A stretch of 64,000 nt of DNA from Leifsonia poae (GCF_027921845.1 NZ_BSEN01000006.1:205125-269124); one strand, 5' to 3'. Counted from the first letter of the stretch, positions 37,779 through 46,948 are shown. A program made the numbers and translations. Notes: generated by a model from the sequence alone, not told the origin.

Positions 37779-38602
37779 CCCGGTCCATCCGCGGCAATGT
37801 CGGCAAGGGCATCGCGGTCGCCCTCCTCCTCGTCTTCACCCTGTTCCCCGTCTACTGGATGGTCTCCAGCGCCTTCGACAAGAAGGCGTCGAGCGGCGGG
37901 CAGTCGCTGGTGCCGAAGGAGTTCACCCTCGACAACTTCGCCTACGTGCTCACGAAGGGCGGCTTCGACGTCTTCCTGCGCAACTCGGCCATCGTGGCGA
38001 TCGCGGTGGTCGTGCTCTCCGCCGCGTTCGCGCTGCTCGCCTCCGTCGCCGTCGCGAGGTTCAAGTTCAAGTTCCGCACGGCCATCCTGTTCATCGTGCT
38101 CACGGTGCAGATGGTTCCGCTCGAAGCGCTGGTCATCCCGCTGTTCGTGCAGGTGCGCGACCTGGGGCTGCTCAACCAGCTGCTCGGCCTGGTGATCGTC
38201 TACGTCGCGCTGTCGCTGCCCTTCGGGATCTGGATGCTGCGCGGTTTCGTCGCGGCGGTCCCCGTCGAACTCGAGGAGGCGGCATACCTCGACGGAGCCA
38301 GCTGGTGGCGGATGTTCCGCTCGGTGCTGTTCCCGCTGGTCATGCCGGGTCTCGTCGCGACGAGCGTGTTCTCGTTCATCACGGCCTGGAACGAGTTCAT
38401 CTTCGCGATGACACTGCTCGGCGGGGCATCCGATCAGTACACCGTCGCGATCGGCCTCAAGCAGTTCTTCGGCGAGCACACCAACGAGTGGGGCTACGTG
38501 ATGGCGGCGTCGACCATCATCACGATCCCGGTCATGATCTTCTTCGTGCTGGTGCAGCGCAAGCTCTCCAGCGGACTCGTAGCGGGAGCAGTCAAGGGAT
38601 GA
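37775..38602 (+). CDS. CUT1 ABC transporter permease 2
   Basis: A 275-aa MalG/UgpE-type permease with six helices and the EAA loop EEAAYLDGASWWRMFRSVLFP. GTG 37775 is preceded by AAGGAGG; a much longer in-frame frame upstream overlaps the other permease and is not real. No ATP-binding subunit lies in this operon, so a shared MsiK-like ATPase elsewhere must energise it. Confidence 0.94.
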   Translation: MTRSIRGNVGKGIAVALLLVFTLFPVYWMVSSAFDKKASSGGQSLVPKEFTLDNFAYVLTKGGFDVFLRNSAIVAIAVVVLSAAFALLASVAVARFKFKFRTAILFIVLTVQMVPLEALVIPLFVQVRDLGLLNQLLGLVIVYVALSLPFGIWMLRGFVAAVPVELEEAAYLDGASWWRMFRSVLFPLVMPGLVATSVFSFITAWNEFIFAMTLLGGASDQYTVAIGLKQFFGEHTNEWGYVMAASTIITIPVMIFFVLVQRKLSSGLVAGAVKG

Positions 38603-40146
38603 ACCACAGCACCGATCCCGCGGTGCGCGCACTCGTCGCCGGCGTGCTCTGGCCCGGATTCCTCGGGACCACGGCGCCGGACTGGCTGCTGCGCGAACTC
38701 GACGCCGGCCTCGCCGGCGCGGTGTACTTCGGGCACAACATCGACCACGACGACGAGGAGCAGCTGCCGGCGCTGTCCCGCCGGCTCTCGGAAGCGCGGG
38801 CCGGGGTGCTCCTCGGCGTCGACGAGGAGGGCGGCACCGTCACCCGCCTCGAGGCTGCGCACGGCTCGACGCTCCCCGGCGCAGCGCAGCTCGGGCGCGT
38901 CGACGACGTGGACGCAACGCGCGCGGTCGGTGCGGAGCTCGCGCGACGGGTGCGCGCATCCGGAGCGACAGTCGTGCTCGCGCCGGTCGCCGACGTCAAC
39001 ACCAACCCCCGCAACCCGGTGATCGGCGTGCGCTCGTTCGGGTCGAGTGCTGCTCTGGTCTCGCGCCACGTCGTCGCGTCCGTCGAAGGGATTCAGAGCG
39101 GAGGCGTCGCGGCCTGCGTGAAGCACTTCCCCGGTCACGGCGACACGTCCGTCGATTCGCACCACGGGCTGCCGCGCGTCGAGCTGGCGCCCGCTGAGAT
39201 CGAGTCCGACCATCTTCCGCCGTTCCAGGCGGCCATCGACGCGGGGGTGGCCGCGGTGATGACCTCGCACGTGGTGCTCCCGTCGTTCGGCGAGCTGCCG
39301 GCGACTCTCAACCCGCGCATCCTGGCCTCGCTGCGGGAACGTGGTTTCACCGGCGCGATCGTGACCGACGCGCTCGACATGGCGGCGATCCGCTCGGAGT
39401 ACGGTGCCGGTCGGGGCGCGGTGCTCGCACTCCAGGCGGGCGCGGACCTGCTCTGCATCGGCAACCCGTCGCCGCTCGGTCCCAAGCGCGGCACGACCGA
39501 CGACCTCGCCGACTACCTCGAAGTGCGGGATGCTCTGCTCGGCGCCCTCGACGACGGCGCTCTCGCCGTGGCCGACCTCGAGCGCGCATCCGGTGCGGTG
39601 TCTGCGCTGTCGGAGTGGGTGGAGTCGCGTCGTGCGGCGTCGGTCGTGGCGGACGGGTCAGGTGCGGGCTTCGACCGCGCTGCTGGGTTCGACGCTGCGC
39701 GGATCGTGCGCGAGGCGATCTCCGTCTCCGGAACGGTCGACCTCAGCGAACGCCCGCTCGCCGTGCTCGACCTCCGCGACCGCGCGACGATCGCCGTCGC
39801 GTCGACCGCCGACCCGTTCACGGCCGCCCTCAGTGCGGGCAACGACTGCGTGCGCGTCGGCGTGGGGCCACTCGGCGGCCGCGACGTGGTCGCCGTGCTG
39901 GCCGACGCGCTCGCGCACGTCGAACAGGAGCGCACGATCGTCGCCCTCGTCGACGCGGTGCAGCCGGGATCCCCGCAGCGACGAGCCGTCGGGATGCTCG
40001 CCGCGGCGCGACCGGGCAGCGTCGTGGTGAACGCCGGCCTTCCCGGTTCGGAGCCGCTTCCCCTGGCCACCGTCGACGCGTTCGGGGTCAGTCGCCTGAC
40101 CGCGGAGGTCGTGGCCGGACTGCTGAACGGAGCGATGGTCGCATGA
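38599..40146 (+). CDS. nagZ: beta-N-acetylhexosaminidase NagZ (GH3)
   Basis: A 515-aa glycoside hydrolase family 3 enzyme that frees GlcNAc from GlcNAc-MurNAc or anhydro-muropeptides. The GH3 N-acetylglucosaminidase signature CVKHFPGHGDTSVDSHHGLP includes the Asp-His dyad used as acid/base, and D257 in IVTDALDMAA is the nucleophile. A C-terminal domain of about 170 residues follows, as in Bacillus NagZ. No signal peptide is seen, so action is cytoplasmic on imported sugars. The start overlaps the permease stop (ATGA). Confidence 0.94.
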   Translation: MNHSTDPAVRALVAGVLWPGFLGTTAPDWLLRELDAGLAGAVYFGHNIDHDDEEQLPALSRRLSEARAGVLLGVDEEGGTVTRLEAAHGSTLPGAAQLGRVDDVDATRAVGAELARRVRASGATVVLAPVADVNTNPRNPVIGVRSFGSSAALVSRHVVASVEGIQSGGVAACVKHFPGHGDTSVDSHHGLPRVELAPAEIESDHLPPFQAAIDAGVAAVMTSHVVLPSFGELPATLNPRILASLRERGFTGAIVTDALDMAAIRSEYGAGRGAVLALQAGADLLCIGNPSPLGPKRGTTDDLADYLEVRDALLGALDDGALAVADLERASGAVSALSEWVESRRAASVVADGSGAGFDRAAGFDAARIVREAISVSGTVDLSERPLAVLDLRDRATIAVASTADPFTAALSAGNDCVRVGVGPLGGRDVVAVLADALAHVEQERTIVALVDAVQPGSPQRRAVGMLAAARPGSVVVNAGLPGSEPLPLATVDAFGVSRLTAEVVAGLLNGAMVA

Positions 40147-41411
40147 GGATCCTGTCGTTGCAGTCGGGCACGAGCGCAGACGGTATCGATGTCGCGGTCG
40201 CCGAGATCGAGGCGCTCGACGCGTCCGCGACACCCGCGCTGAGTCTGCGCCCGTTGCTCGCTCGCACTGTGGACTGGTCGGAGGAGCTGCAGCCGCGACT
40301 GCTCGCTGCGATCGCGGGCGAGAGCCTGACTCCCGCCGAATTCTGCGAGCTCGACACGCGCGCCGGGCAGGAGTTCGCAGCGGCCGCCCGCGCCGCCGCT
40401 GCCGAGATCCCCGGGGGCGTCGACCTCGCGGTCTCCCACGGACAGACCCTGTACCACTGGGTCGACGGCGGTCGTGCCCGCGGCACCCTGCAGATCGGCG
40501 AGGCGTCGTGGATAGCGGAGGCCCTCGACCGGCCCGTGCTGTCGAACGTGCGATCGGCCGATATCGCCGCAGGCGGGGATGGTGCGCCCCTGATGGGACT
40601 CTTCGACCGGGCCTGGCTCGCCGGGGAGGCGGAGGCCAGCGGGAGCCCGATCGCCACGGTGAACCTGGGCGGCATCGCCAACGTGCAGATCGTCTCTCCC
40701 GGAGGCGGGCTCGTCGCGTTCGACAGCGGCCCCGCCAACTGCCTGATCGACGCTGTCGTCGCCCGTGCGACCGAAGGCCGCCAGACCCGCGACACCGACG
40801 GCGCGCTCGCCGAGGCGGGCCGGGTCGACGAAGCGGTGCTCGCGGCCCTTCTCGCGCACCCGTACTTCGTCGCCACACCGCCCAAGAGCACCGGCCGCGA
40901 GACCTTCGACCTCGGCGTCGTGGACCGCGCCGTGGCTTCGGCGGGTTCCGGTGCCGGCTCGGTGAACGGCTCGGGGCCTGAGCTTCCGCTCGCCGACCTG
41001 GTCGCGACGCTCACCGCCCTCACCGCCAGAACGGTCGCCGACGCGGTGCGTTCGGCGACGCCGACGGCCCCGAACCGGGTCGTCGTGTCCGGCGGCGGGG
41101 TGCACAATCCGGCCATGCTGCGCGCGCTCACTGCCGTGCTCGGCCTGCATGGCATCGCCGTGACGACGAGCGATGCGTGGGGTGTCGACCCCGACGACAA
41201 GGAGTCGCTCCTCTTCGCGCTGATCGGATTCCTCAGCTGGCACGGCGTCCCGGCGGCGCTCCCGGCCACCCCGGCCGGACGTGCCCGGGTGCTCGGCCAG
41301 CTCACGCTGACACCGGGCGCGACCCTCGGCCGGCGTCTAGACGGGATCGCCGGGCTGCGCCTCGCTGACACCCGCCTGGCCGGCACCCTGGCGGAAGCGA
41401 CGATCGCATGA
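40143..41411 (+). CDS. anmK: 1,6-anhydro-N-acetylmuramic acid kinase AnmK
   Basis: A 422-aa ASKHA-fold kinase that opens and phosphorylates anhydroMurNAc to MurNAc-6-phosphate, the MurQ substrate. Motifs are the N-terminal LQSGTSADGIDVAV phosphate loop, SHGQTLYH, GGIANVQ with the acidic residues of FDSGPANCLID, and VVSGGGVHNP. ATG 40143 overlaps the nagZ stop (ATGA). Its presence implies that lytic-transglycosylase products are used. Confidence 0.95.
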   Translation: MRILSLQSGTSADGIDVAVAEIEALDASATPALSLRPLLARTVDWSEELQPRLLAAIAGESLTPAEFCELDTRAGQEFAAAARAAAAEIPGGVDLAVSHGQTLYHWVDGGRARGTLQIGEASWIAEALDRPVLSNVRSADIAAGGDGAPLMGLFDRAWLAGEAEASGSPIATVNLGGIANVQIVSPGGGLVAFDSGPANCLIDAVVARATEGRQTRDTDGALAEAGRVDEAVLAALLAHPYFVATPPKSTGRETFDLGVVDRAVASAGSGAGSVNGSGPELPLADLVATLTALTARTVADAVRSATPTAPNRVVVSGGGVHNPAMLRALTAVLGLHGIAVTTSDAWGVDPDDKESLLFALIGFLSWHGVPAALPATPAGRARVLGQLTLTPGATLGRRLDGIAGLRLADTRLAGTLAEATIA

Positions 41412-42337
41412 CCGCGCGACCAGCCGCCGCGTCCACTGCCGCATCCGTGCTCGCCGTCGACCTCGGCAAGACCAGCTGCCGGGTGCGCCTCACCCAGGGC
41501 GGCCGGATGCTCGGCGAGGCCACCGCCCACGGTGCACCGGGGCTCGCCGAGGCCGACGGCGCGCAGCTCTCCTTCCGCGCGATCGCCGAGGCGGTCGGCC
41601 GGCTCGAGCAACCGCTCCCCACCGGCACGGCCGTCGGGATCGGCGCGGCCGGCAGCGAGGCGGCTCCGGCCGCCGCACGCCGGCTCATCGAGCTCGTCCG
41701 CGAGCGGTTCGACGGCCCCGTCGCGATCATCAACGATGCGCTCGCAGCGCACGCGGGAGCGTTCGAGGGTGCGCCCGGGACGATGCTCATCGCCGGAACG
41801 GGCGCGGTCGTCTTCGCCGTCGACGGGAGCGGAGCCGTCGCGCAGGTCGACGGCTGGGGCCCGTGGCTCGGCGACGAGGGCAGCGGGCAGTGGCTCGGGC
41901 GCCACGGGCTGGTCGCCGCACTGCGCGCCCACGACGGACGTGGGCCGCGCACCGCGCTGCTCGCCGACGCGACGGCACTGACCGGCGCCCTCGCGTCGCT
42001 CCCGCACTGGGTCTCCGAGTCCGGAACCCCTGCCCGCCAGCTCGGCACCTTCGCGCCCGCGGTCATCGACCGGGCCGCTGAGGGAGACGCCGTGGCCGTC
42101 GAGATCCTCGAGCGTGCGGCAGCGCACCTCGCCGACACCTGCGCGGCCGCCGGGCTGCCGACCGTGTGCGTGGCCGGCGGACTCGCATCCCACCCGTTCT
42201 TCGCGGCCCGTGTCCGGGCTGCACTCGACGCGCACGGGCTGCGCGAGACCGCGCCGAAGGGCGACCCGCTCGCCGGCGCGGCATTGATCGCGCTCGAGCG
42301 ATCGCTGCCCTACGAGGAAAGGATCACCCGTGGCTGA
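41408..42337 (+). CDS. BadF/BcrA-type N-acetylglucosamine kinase
   Basis: A 309-aa sugar kinase of the BadF/BadG/BcrA/BcrD ATPase family, the fold of eukaryotic NAGK. It has the N-terminal phosphate loop AVDLGKTSCRVRL, IINDALAAHAGAF with the catalytic Asp, GTGAVVFAVDG and GWGPWLGDEGSGQWLG, all kinase signatures. It probably phosphorylates GlcNAc released by NagZ (and perhaps MurNAc). It overlaps anmK by ATGA and murQ by 8 nt. Confidence 0.9.
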   Translation: MTARPAAASTAASVLAVDLGKTSCRVRLTQGGRMLGEATAHGAPGLAEADGAQLSFRAIAEAVGRLEQPLPTGTAVGIGAAGSEAAPAAARRLIELVRERFDGPVAIINDALAAHAGAFEGAPGTMLIAGTGAVVFAVDGSGAVAQVDGWGPWLGDEGSGQWLGRHGLVAALRAHDGRGPRTALLADATALTGALASLPHWVSESGTPARQLGTFAPAVIDRAAEGDAVAVEILERAAAHLADTCAAAGLPTVCVAGGLASHPFFAARVRAALDAHGLRETAPKGDPLAGAALIALERSLPYEERITRG

Positions 42338-43301
42338 GCCGCAGACCATCGCCGACCTCCGAGAGACCCTCGGAACGCTCGCCACCGAGGCGGTCGGCGA
42401 GACCGCCCGCGACCTCGACCTGATGTCGGTGAGCGAGCTGGTCGACGCCATGAACGCCAGCAACGCCGAGGTCCCCGCCGCGGTCGCGCGGGTGAGCGCA
42501 AGCATCGTCGCGGCTGCTGACGGCGTCTCCGAGCGGATGCGCGCGGGCGGCCGTCTCATCTATGTCGGCGCCGGTACCGCCGGCCGGATGGGCATCCTCG
42601 ACGCCAGCGAGATCCCGCCGACGTTCGGGGCCCCTCCCGAGCTGGTGGTCGGGGTGATCGCAGGCGGTGAAGAGGCGATCCACACGGCCGTCGAGAACGC
42701 CGAGGACGACGAAGACGCCGGTCGCGCCGCGCTCGCAGCTCTCCACCTCGGCCCGCTCGACGCGGTGATCGGGATCTCCGCATCCGGGCGCACGCCCTAC
42801 GTGCTCGGGGCGATCGACTACGCCACGGAAGCCGGCGCGTTCACGGTGGGGCTCGCCTGCAACGCCGGGTCCGAACTGGGCTCCGCCGCGGAGGTCGCCA
42901 TCGAGGTCGTGGTCGGCCCGGAGATCCTCACCGGCTCGACCCGGCTCAAATCGGGCACCGCCCAGAAGCTCGTGCTCAACATGATCAGCACGATCGCCAT
43001 GGTGAGGCTCGGCAAGGTGTACGGCAACCTGATGGTCGACCTGCGAGCCACGAACGCGAAGCTGCGGGCGCGCTCCGAGCGCACCGTTATGATGGCGACG
43101 GGCGTCGACGCGCAGACGGCGACGGCGGCGCTCGATGCGACCGGTGGCTGGATAAAGGCGGCGATCCTGATGAGCGAGACCTCCCTCGACGCCGACACGG
43201 CGGTGCGGATGCTCACCGAGCACGGCGGGCGGCTGCGCGATGCGCTGGCGGCCGCGGGCGCGGCTCCGGATGCGCACGGCGGGAGGGCGCATGTCGGTTG
43301 A
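42330..43301 (+). CDS. murQ: N-acetylmuramic acid 6-phosphate etherase MurQ
   Basis: A 323-aa SIS-domain lyase that removes lactate from MurNAc-6-phosphate to give GlcNAc-6-phosphate. Signature residues are VGAGTAGRMGILDASEIPPTF, the catalytic Glu region GGEEAIHTAVENAEDDEDAG, ISASGRTPYV, and TRLKSGTAQKLVLNMISTIAMVRLGK. The GTG start overlaps the kinase gene. It is the step that commits MurNAc to catabolism. The last 11 nt overlap the RpiR gene. Confidence 0.96.
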   Translation: MAEPQTIADLRETLGTLATEAVGETARDLDLMSVSELVDAMNASNAEVPAAVARVSASIVAAADGVSERMRAGGRLIYVGAGTAGRMGILDASEIPPTFGAPPELVVGVIAGGEEAIHTAVENAEDDEDAGRAALAALHLGPLDAVIGISASGRTPYVLGAIDYATEAGAFTVGLACNAGSELGSAAEVAIEVVVGPEILTGSTRLKSGTAQKLVLNMISTIAMVRLGKVYGNLMVDLRATNAKLRARSERTVMMATGVDAQTATAALDATGGWIKAAILMSETSLDADTAVRMLTEHGGRLRDALAAAGAAPDAHGGRAHVG

Positions 43302-44250
43302 CGTGCTCGCCGCGGTCCGTCAGGCGCTCCCGCAGCTGAGCGCGACGGAGGCGCGCGTCGCGCGGGTCGTCATGGACGATCCGGCACGCGTCGTCGACCT
43401 CACGATCACCGAGCTGGCGGCCGTCTGCGACGCCTCCCAGGCCACGATCGCCCGCTTCTGCCAGGGGCTCGGCTTCTCCGGCTATCGCGAGTTCCGGCTC
43501 GCGGTCGCGTCGTCGACCAGCCGTGAGCAGGTGACGCGGGAGCGCTTCGAGCTGACCGAGAGCGAGATCGACCCGACCGACACGGTGCAGGAGGTCGTGG
43601 CGAAGATCGCCTATCAGGAGACCCTCGCGATCGAGAACACGGCCAAGGAGCTCGACGTCGAGACGCTCGACCGCGTAGTGGCGGCGATCGTCACCGCTCC
43701 GCGCGTCGACCTCTACGGCGCCGGCTCCAGCAGCCTCACCGCTCAGGACCTGCAGCAGAAGCTCTCCCGCATCGGCATCACGGCGTTCTGCTCGGTCGAC
43801 CCGCATCTCGCGCTCGCCTCCGCGGCGTTGCAGAAGCCCGGCAACGTCGCGATCGGCGTCTCGCACTCCGGGCTCACGCTCGAGACCAACCACGCGCTGG
43901 CCGTCGCCAGGGCCGCGGGCGCCACGACGGTCGCCATCACCAACTTCCCCGACTCGCGCATCGCGGCCGAGAGCGACTACGTGCTCACCACGCAGGCCCG
44001 CGAGAGTCTGTACCGGTCGGGTGCGATGTCGAGCCGCATCGCCCAGCTCGCCCTGGTCGACTTCCTGTTCGTGCGCGTCGCGCAGCAGATGTACGACCAG
44101 ATGACCGAGTCCCTCCGGCTCACCTACGAAGCGGTCAGCAGCCAGCGTCTGGCGCCGGAGCGTCACCGGAACGGGAACGGGAACGGGAACGGGCACGGCT
44201 CCGGCGGTCACGGCTCAAGCGGCGACGGCGCCGGCGGGCACGGCGCGTGA
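43291..44250 (+). CDS. RpiR-family regulator, MurR-like
   Basis: A 319-aa regulator. The N-terminal HTH_6 domain is about residues 1-77 (RVARVVMDDPARVVDLTITE, AVCDASQATIARFCQGLGF) and the SIS sugar-phosphate-binding domain spans about 120-260 (VDLYGAGSSSLTAQDLQQKL; GVSHSGLTLETN). MurNAc-6-P or GlcNAc-6-P is the likely effector. The C-terminal tail of about 30 residues is rich in Gly, Asn and His, part of it from a hexanucleotide repeat. ATG 43291 has GGGAGGG upstream. Being inside the operon, it probably controls it through the repeat at 35436. Confidence 0.93.
   Translation: MSVDVLAAVRQALPQLSATEARVARVVMDDPARVVDLTITELAAVCDASQATIARFCQGLGFSGYREFRLAVASSTSREQVTRERFELTESEIDPTDTVQEVVAKIAYQETLAIENTAKELDVETLDRVVAAIVTAPRVDLYGAGSSSLTAQDLQQKLSRIGITAFCSVDPHLALASAALQKPGNVAIGVSHSGLTLETNHALAVARAAGATTVAITNFPDSRIAAESDYVLTTQARESLYRSGAMSSRIAQLALVDFLFVRVAQQMYDQMTESLRLTYEAVSSQRLAPERHRNGNGNGNGHGSGGHGSSGDGAGGHGA
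44167..44196 (+). repeat. hexanucleotide tandem repeat (GGGAAC)n in RpiR gene
   Basis: Five 6-bp units (CGGAAC, three GGGAAC, GGGCAC) encode an RNGNGNGNGHG stretch near the C-terminus. Slippage would change length in steps of two residues without frameshift. Confidence 0.85.
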
Positions 44251-45935
44251 GCGCGGCCGGCCGTCTCCTTCCGAAGCCACGGCACCTGGAGGAGCGCGAC
44301 GGCGAGTTCGTCGTCGGGCCGCGCACGCGCATCCTGTCGGATGCCTCGACCGCGCGACCTGCCGCCCTCCTGCGATCGGTGCTCACCGCATCCACCGGCT
44401 TCGCTCTCGGTGAGCCGGCCGAGCCGGCCAGCCCGGCCGGGACCGTCATCGCGCTCGCCGTGGACCCTGCGCTCGTGGCGGAGGGCTACCACCTCGTCGT
44501 CGACGCCTCCGGGGTCCGGATCACGGGCGGCTCGGCCGCCGGGGTCAGCAACGGTGTGCAGGCGTTCCTCCAGCTGCTGCCGTCCGAGGTGTACCGCCGC
44601 GCGCCCGTCCCGCCCGTCCCGCCCGCCGCGCTCGCCGGGGGTGCCGACGGCGGCGATGCTGTCCACTGGGCCGCGCCCGCCTGCGAGATCGCCGACGAGC
44701 CCGCCTTCCGCTGGCGCGGCGTCATGCTCGACGTCGCACGGCACTTCCTGCCGAAGCACGATGTGCTGCGCTTCATCGACCTGATGGCGATGCACCGGCT
44801 CAACGTGCTCCACTTCCATCTGACCGACGACCAGGGCTGGCGCATCCAGATTCTGCGCTACCCCCGCCTCACCGAGGTCGGCGCGTGGCGGCGGGAATCC
44901 CAGGTCGGCTACGGCGCGGATGCGCCGGGCGACGGACGCCCGCACGGCGGCTATTACACGCAGCAGGACCTGCGCGAGATCGTCGCGTACGCGGCGGCGC
45001 GGGGGATCACCGTGGTCCCCGAGATCGAGTCGCCCGGCCACGTGCAGGCGGCGATCGCCGCGTATCCGGAGCTCGGGGTGACGGGGGAGCGCCTCGACGT
45101 CAGCACGCGCTGGGGGATCATCCCGAACGTGCTGAACGCCGAGGAGGCCACCGTCGAGTTCTTCACGAACGTGCTCGACGAGGTGCTCGACATCTTCCCG
45201 TCGGAGTTCATCGGCGTCGGTGGCGACGAGTGCCCGAAGGGTCAATGGCGCGACGACCCGCGCACCCAGCAACGCATGCGCGAGCTCGGCGTCACGACGG
45301 AGGATGCGCTGCAGAGCTGGTTCATCCGCCGCCTCGACGACCACCTCACCGCTCGCGGCCGCCGGCTGTTCGGCTGGGACGAGATCCTGGAGGGCGGCCT
45401 CGCGCCGGGCGCCACGGTGGCGTCGTGGCGGGGCGAGACGGGCGCAGTCGCGGCGGCGCGCTCCGGCCACGATGTCGTGCTCTGCCCCGACCAGACGGCC
45501 TACCTCAACTACCGGCAGTCCGAGCGGCCCGACGAGCCCATTCCGCTCGTCGTCGTGATCACGGTGCGCGACGTCTACGGATTCGACCCCGTGCCGGTTT
45601 CACTCACAGGGGACGAGCGTGCGCACGTGCTCGGTGGGCAGGCCAACCTCTGGACCGAGTACATGGACTCGCCGCGCACGCTCGACTACTTCGCGTTCCC
45701 GCGGCTGTGCGCCCTCGCCGAGGCGCTGTGGACGGCGGGCGAGCGAGACTACGACGCCTTCGCCGTCCGGCTGGACACGCACCTCGAACGGCTCGACGCT
45801 GTCGGGGTCGAGTACCGGCACGCCGACGGCCCGCTGCCCTGGCAGACGCGACCCGGCATCCGGGGCCGCATCGACAGCCGGGATGCGCGCGCCGCCGAGG
45901 TCGCCGCGCTCACCGCCAACATCGCCCCCGCGTAG
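44247..45935 (+). CDS. beta-N-acetylhexosaminidase (GH20)
   Basis: A 562-aa hexosaminidase. The GH20b-like N-terminal domain spans about 1-150, then the (beta/alpha)8 domain has FRWRGVMLDVARHFLP, HFHLTDDQGWRIQ and the catalytic pair D327-E328 in VGGDECPKGQW, in which Glu is acid and Asp orients the substrate acetamido group. No signal peptide is visible, so chitooligosaccharides or muropeptide GlcNAc would be cut in the cytoplasm after import. The GTG start overlaps the regulator stop (GTGA). A large hairpin follows the gene. Confidence 0.94.
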   Translation: MSAAGRLLPKPRHLEERDGEFVVGPRTRILSDASTARPAALLRSVLTASTGFALGEPAEPASPAGTVIALAVDPALVAEGYHLVVDASGVRITGGSAAGVSNGVQAFLQLLPSEVYRRAPVPPVPPAALAGGADGGDAVHWAAPACEIADEPAFRWRGVMLDVARHFLPKHDVLRFIDLMAMHRLNVLHFHLTDDQGWRIQILRYPRLTEVGAWRRESQVGYGADAPGDGRPHGGYYTQQDLREIVAYAAARGITVVPEIESPGHVQAAIAAYPELGVTGERLDVSTRWGIIPNVLNAEEATVEFFTNVLDEVLDIFPSEFIGVGGDECPKGQWRDDPRTQQRMRELGVTTEDALQSWFIRRLDDHLTARGRRLFGWDEILEGGLAPGATVASWRGETGAVAAARSGHDVVLCPDQTAYLNYRQSERPDEPIPLVVVITVRDVYGFDPVPVSLTGDERAHVLGGQANLWTEYMDSPRTLDYFAFPRLCALAEALWTAGERDYDAFAVRLDTHLERLDAVGVEYRHADGPLPWQTRPGIRGRIDSRDARAAEVAALTANIAPA

Positions 45936-45952
45936 CTCCGCCCGCACACGCG

Positions 45953-46018
45953 CAATCGAGTCCGAAGTTGTTGCGCTTCGCGGTCGGCGTGTCGCGGCAA
46001 CAACTTCGGACTCGATTG
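45953..46018. repeat. intergenic hairpin repeat, family A copy 2
   Basis: A perfect 22-bp-arm inverted repeat (arms 45953-45974 and 45997-46018, core AATCGAGTCCGAAGTTGTTG) with a 22-nt loop lies between two convergent genes. It differs from the copy at 17066 at two paired positions, each changed on both arms. Confidence 0.87.
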
Positions 46019-46061
46019 TGGGTGCGGCCCGGATGGGTGCGGGGGCGGACGGGCGCGGCGC

Positions 46062-46922
46062 TCAGGCGGCGTCGAGCGCGGCGTACTCCTCGGGGGTGAG
46101 GTCGAGGTCGACGGCCGTGACCGAGTCGCGGATCGACTCCGGACGCGAGGCGCCGGGGATCGGGATCACGTGCGGGCTCTTCGCGAGGTGCCAGGCGAGT
46201 GCGACCACCTGCGGGCTCACGCCGCGGGCATCCGCCACCTGCTGGAACGGCGCGAACCGGTCTCCGAGCGCGCCCGCCGACTGGATGCCGCCCAGTGGGC
46301 TCCACGGAAGGAAGGCGATCCCCAGCTCGTCCGCGAGCACCAGCTCGGGCTCGCTCGACCGGAACGCCGGCGAGAACTGGTTCTGCACCGACGCCAGGCG
46401 GCCGCCCAGGATCTGCTGCGCCTGCCGGATCTGCGCCGGGTCCGCGTTCGAGATGCCCGCGAGGCGGATGACGCCCTCGTCCAGCAGGTCGCGGATGGCG
46501 CCGACGGAGTCCTCGTACGCGACGTCGGGGTCGGGACGGTGGAACTGGTACAGGCCGATCGCGTCGCCGCCGAGTCGGGCGAGCGAGGCCTTCGCCGCCT
46601 CCTTCAGGTACTCCGGTCGTCCGTTGACGGTCCAGCTGCCATCGCCCGGCCGCAGGTGACCGCCCTTCGTCGCGACGAGAACGCCGGATGCGTCCCCGCC
46701 CCAGCTGCGGATCGCGCCCGCGATCAGCGACTCGTTGTGACCGACCTCGTCAGCGTGCACGTGGTACGCGTCCGCGGTGTCGAAGAAGGTGACGCCGGCA
46801 TCCAGTGCTGCGTGGATCGTGGCGATCGACCGCTCGTCGTCCGGGCGGCCCTCGATCGACATCGGCATTCCGCCCAGGCCGATCGCGCTGACCTCGAGGT
46901 CGCCGATCCTGCGTGTCTTCAT
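46062..46922 (-). CDS. aldo/keto reductase
   Basis: A 286-aa AKR-fold oxidoreductase. The tetrad is visible as D (FFDTADAYHVH), Y, K in VATKGGH and H in YQFHRPDPDV. SPHVIPIPGASRPESIRDS is the coenzyme site. ATG 46922 is chosen because GGAGGG lies upstream and the product begins with the family start MKTRRIGDLEVS; a GTG at 46952 overlapping the upstream AKR stop would add 10 residues. It lies downstream of another AKR in one operon. Substrate unknown. Confidence 0.9.
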   Translation of the reverse strand: MKTRRIGDLEVSAIGLGGMPMSIEGRPDDERSIATIHAALDAGVTFFDTADAYHVHADEVGHNESLIAGAIRSWGGDASGVLVATKGGHLRPGDGSWTVNGRPEYLKEAAKASLARLGGDAIGLYQFHRPDPDVAYEDSVGAIRDLLDEGVIRLAGISNADPAQIRQAQQILGGRLASVQNQFSPAFRSSEPELVLADELGIAFLPWSPLGGIQSAGALGDRFAPFQQVADARGVSPQVVALAWHLAKSPHVIPIPGASRPESIRDSVTAVDLDLTPEEYAALDAA

Positions 46923-46948
46923 CGTGGTGCCCTCCAGGCTGTCGGCGC

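Noticed and set aside
44167-44196. Phase-variable switch in the RpiR gene
   Set aside because: The repeat unit is 6 bp, so slippage cannot shift the frame; only length would vary.
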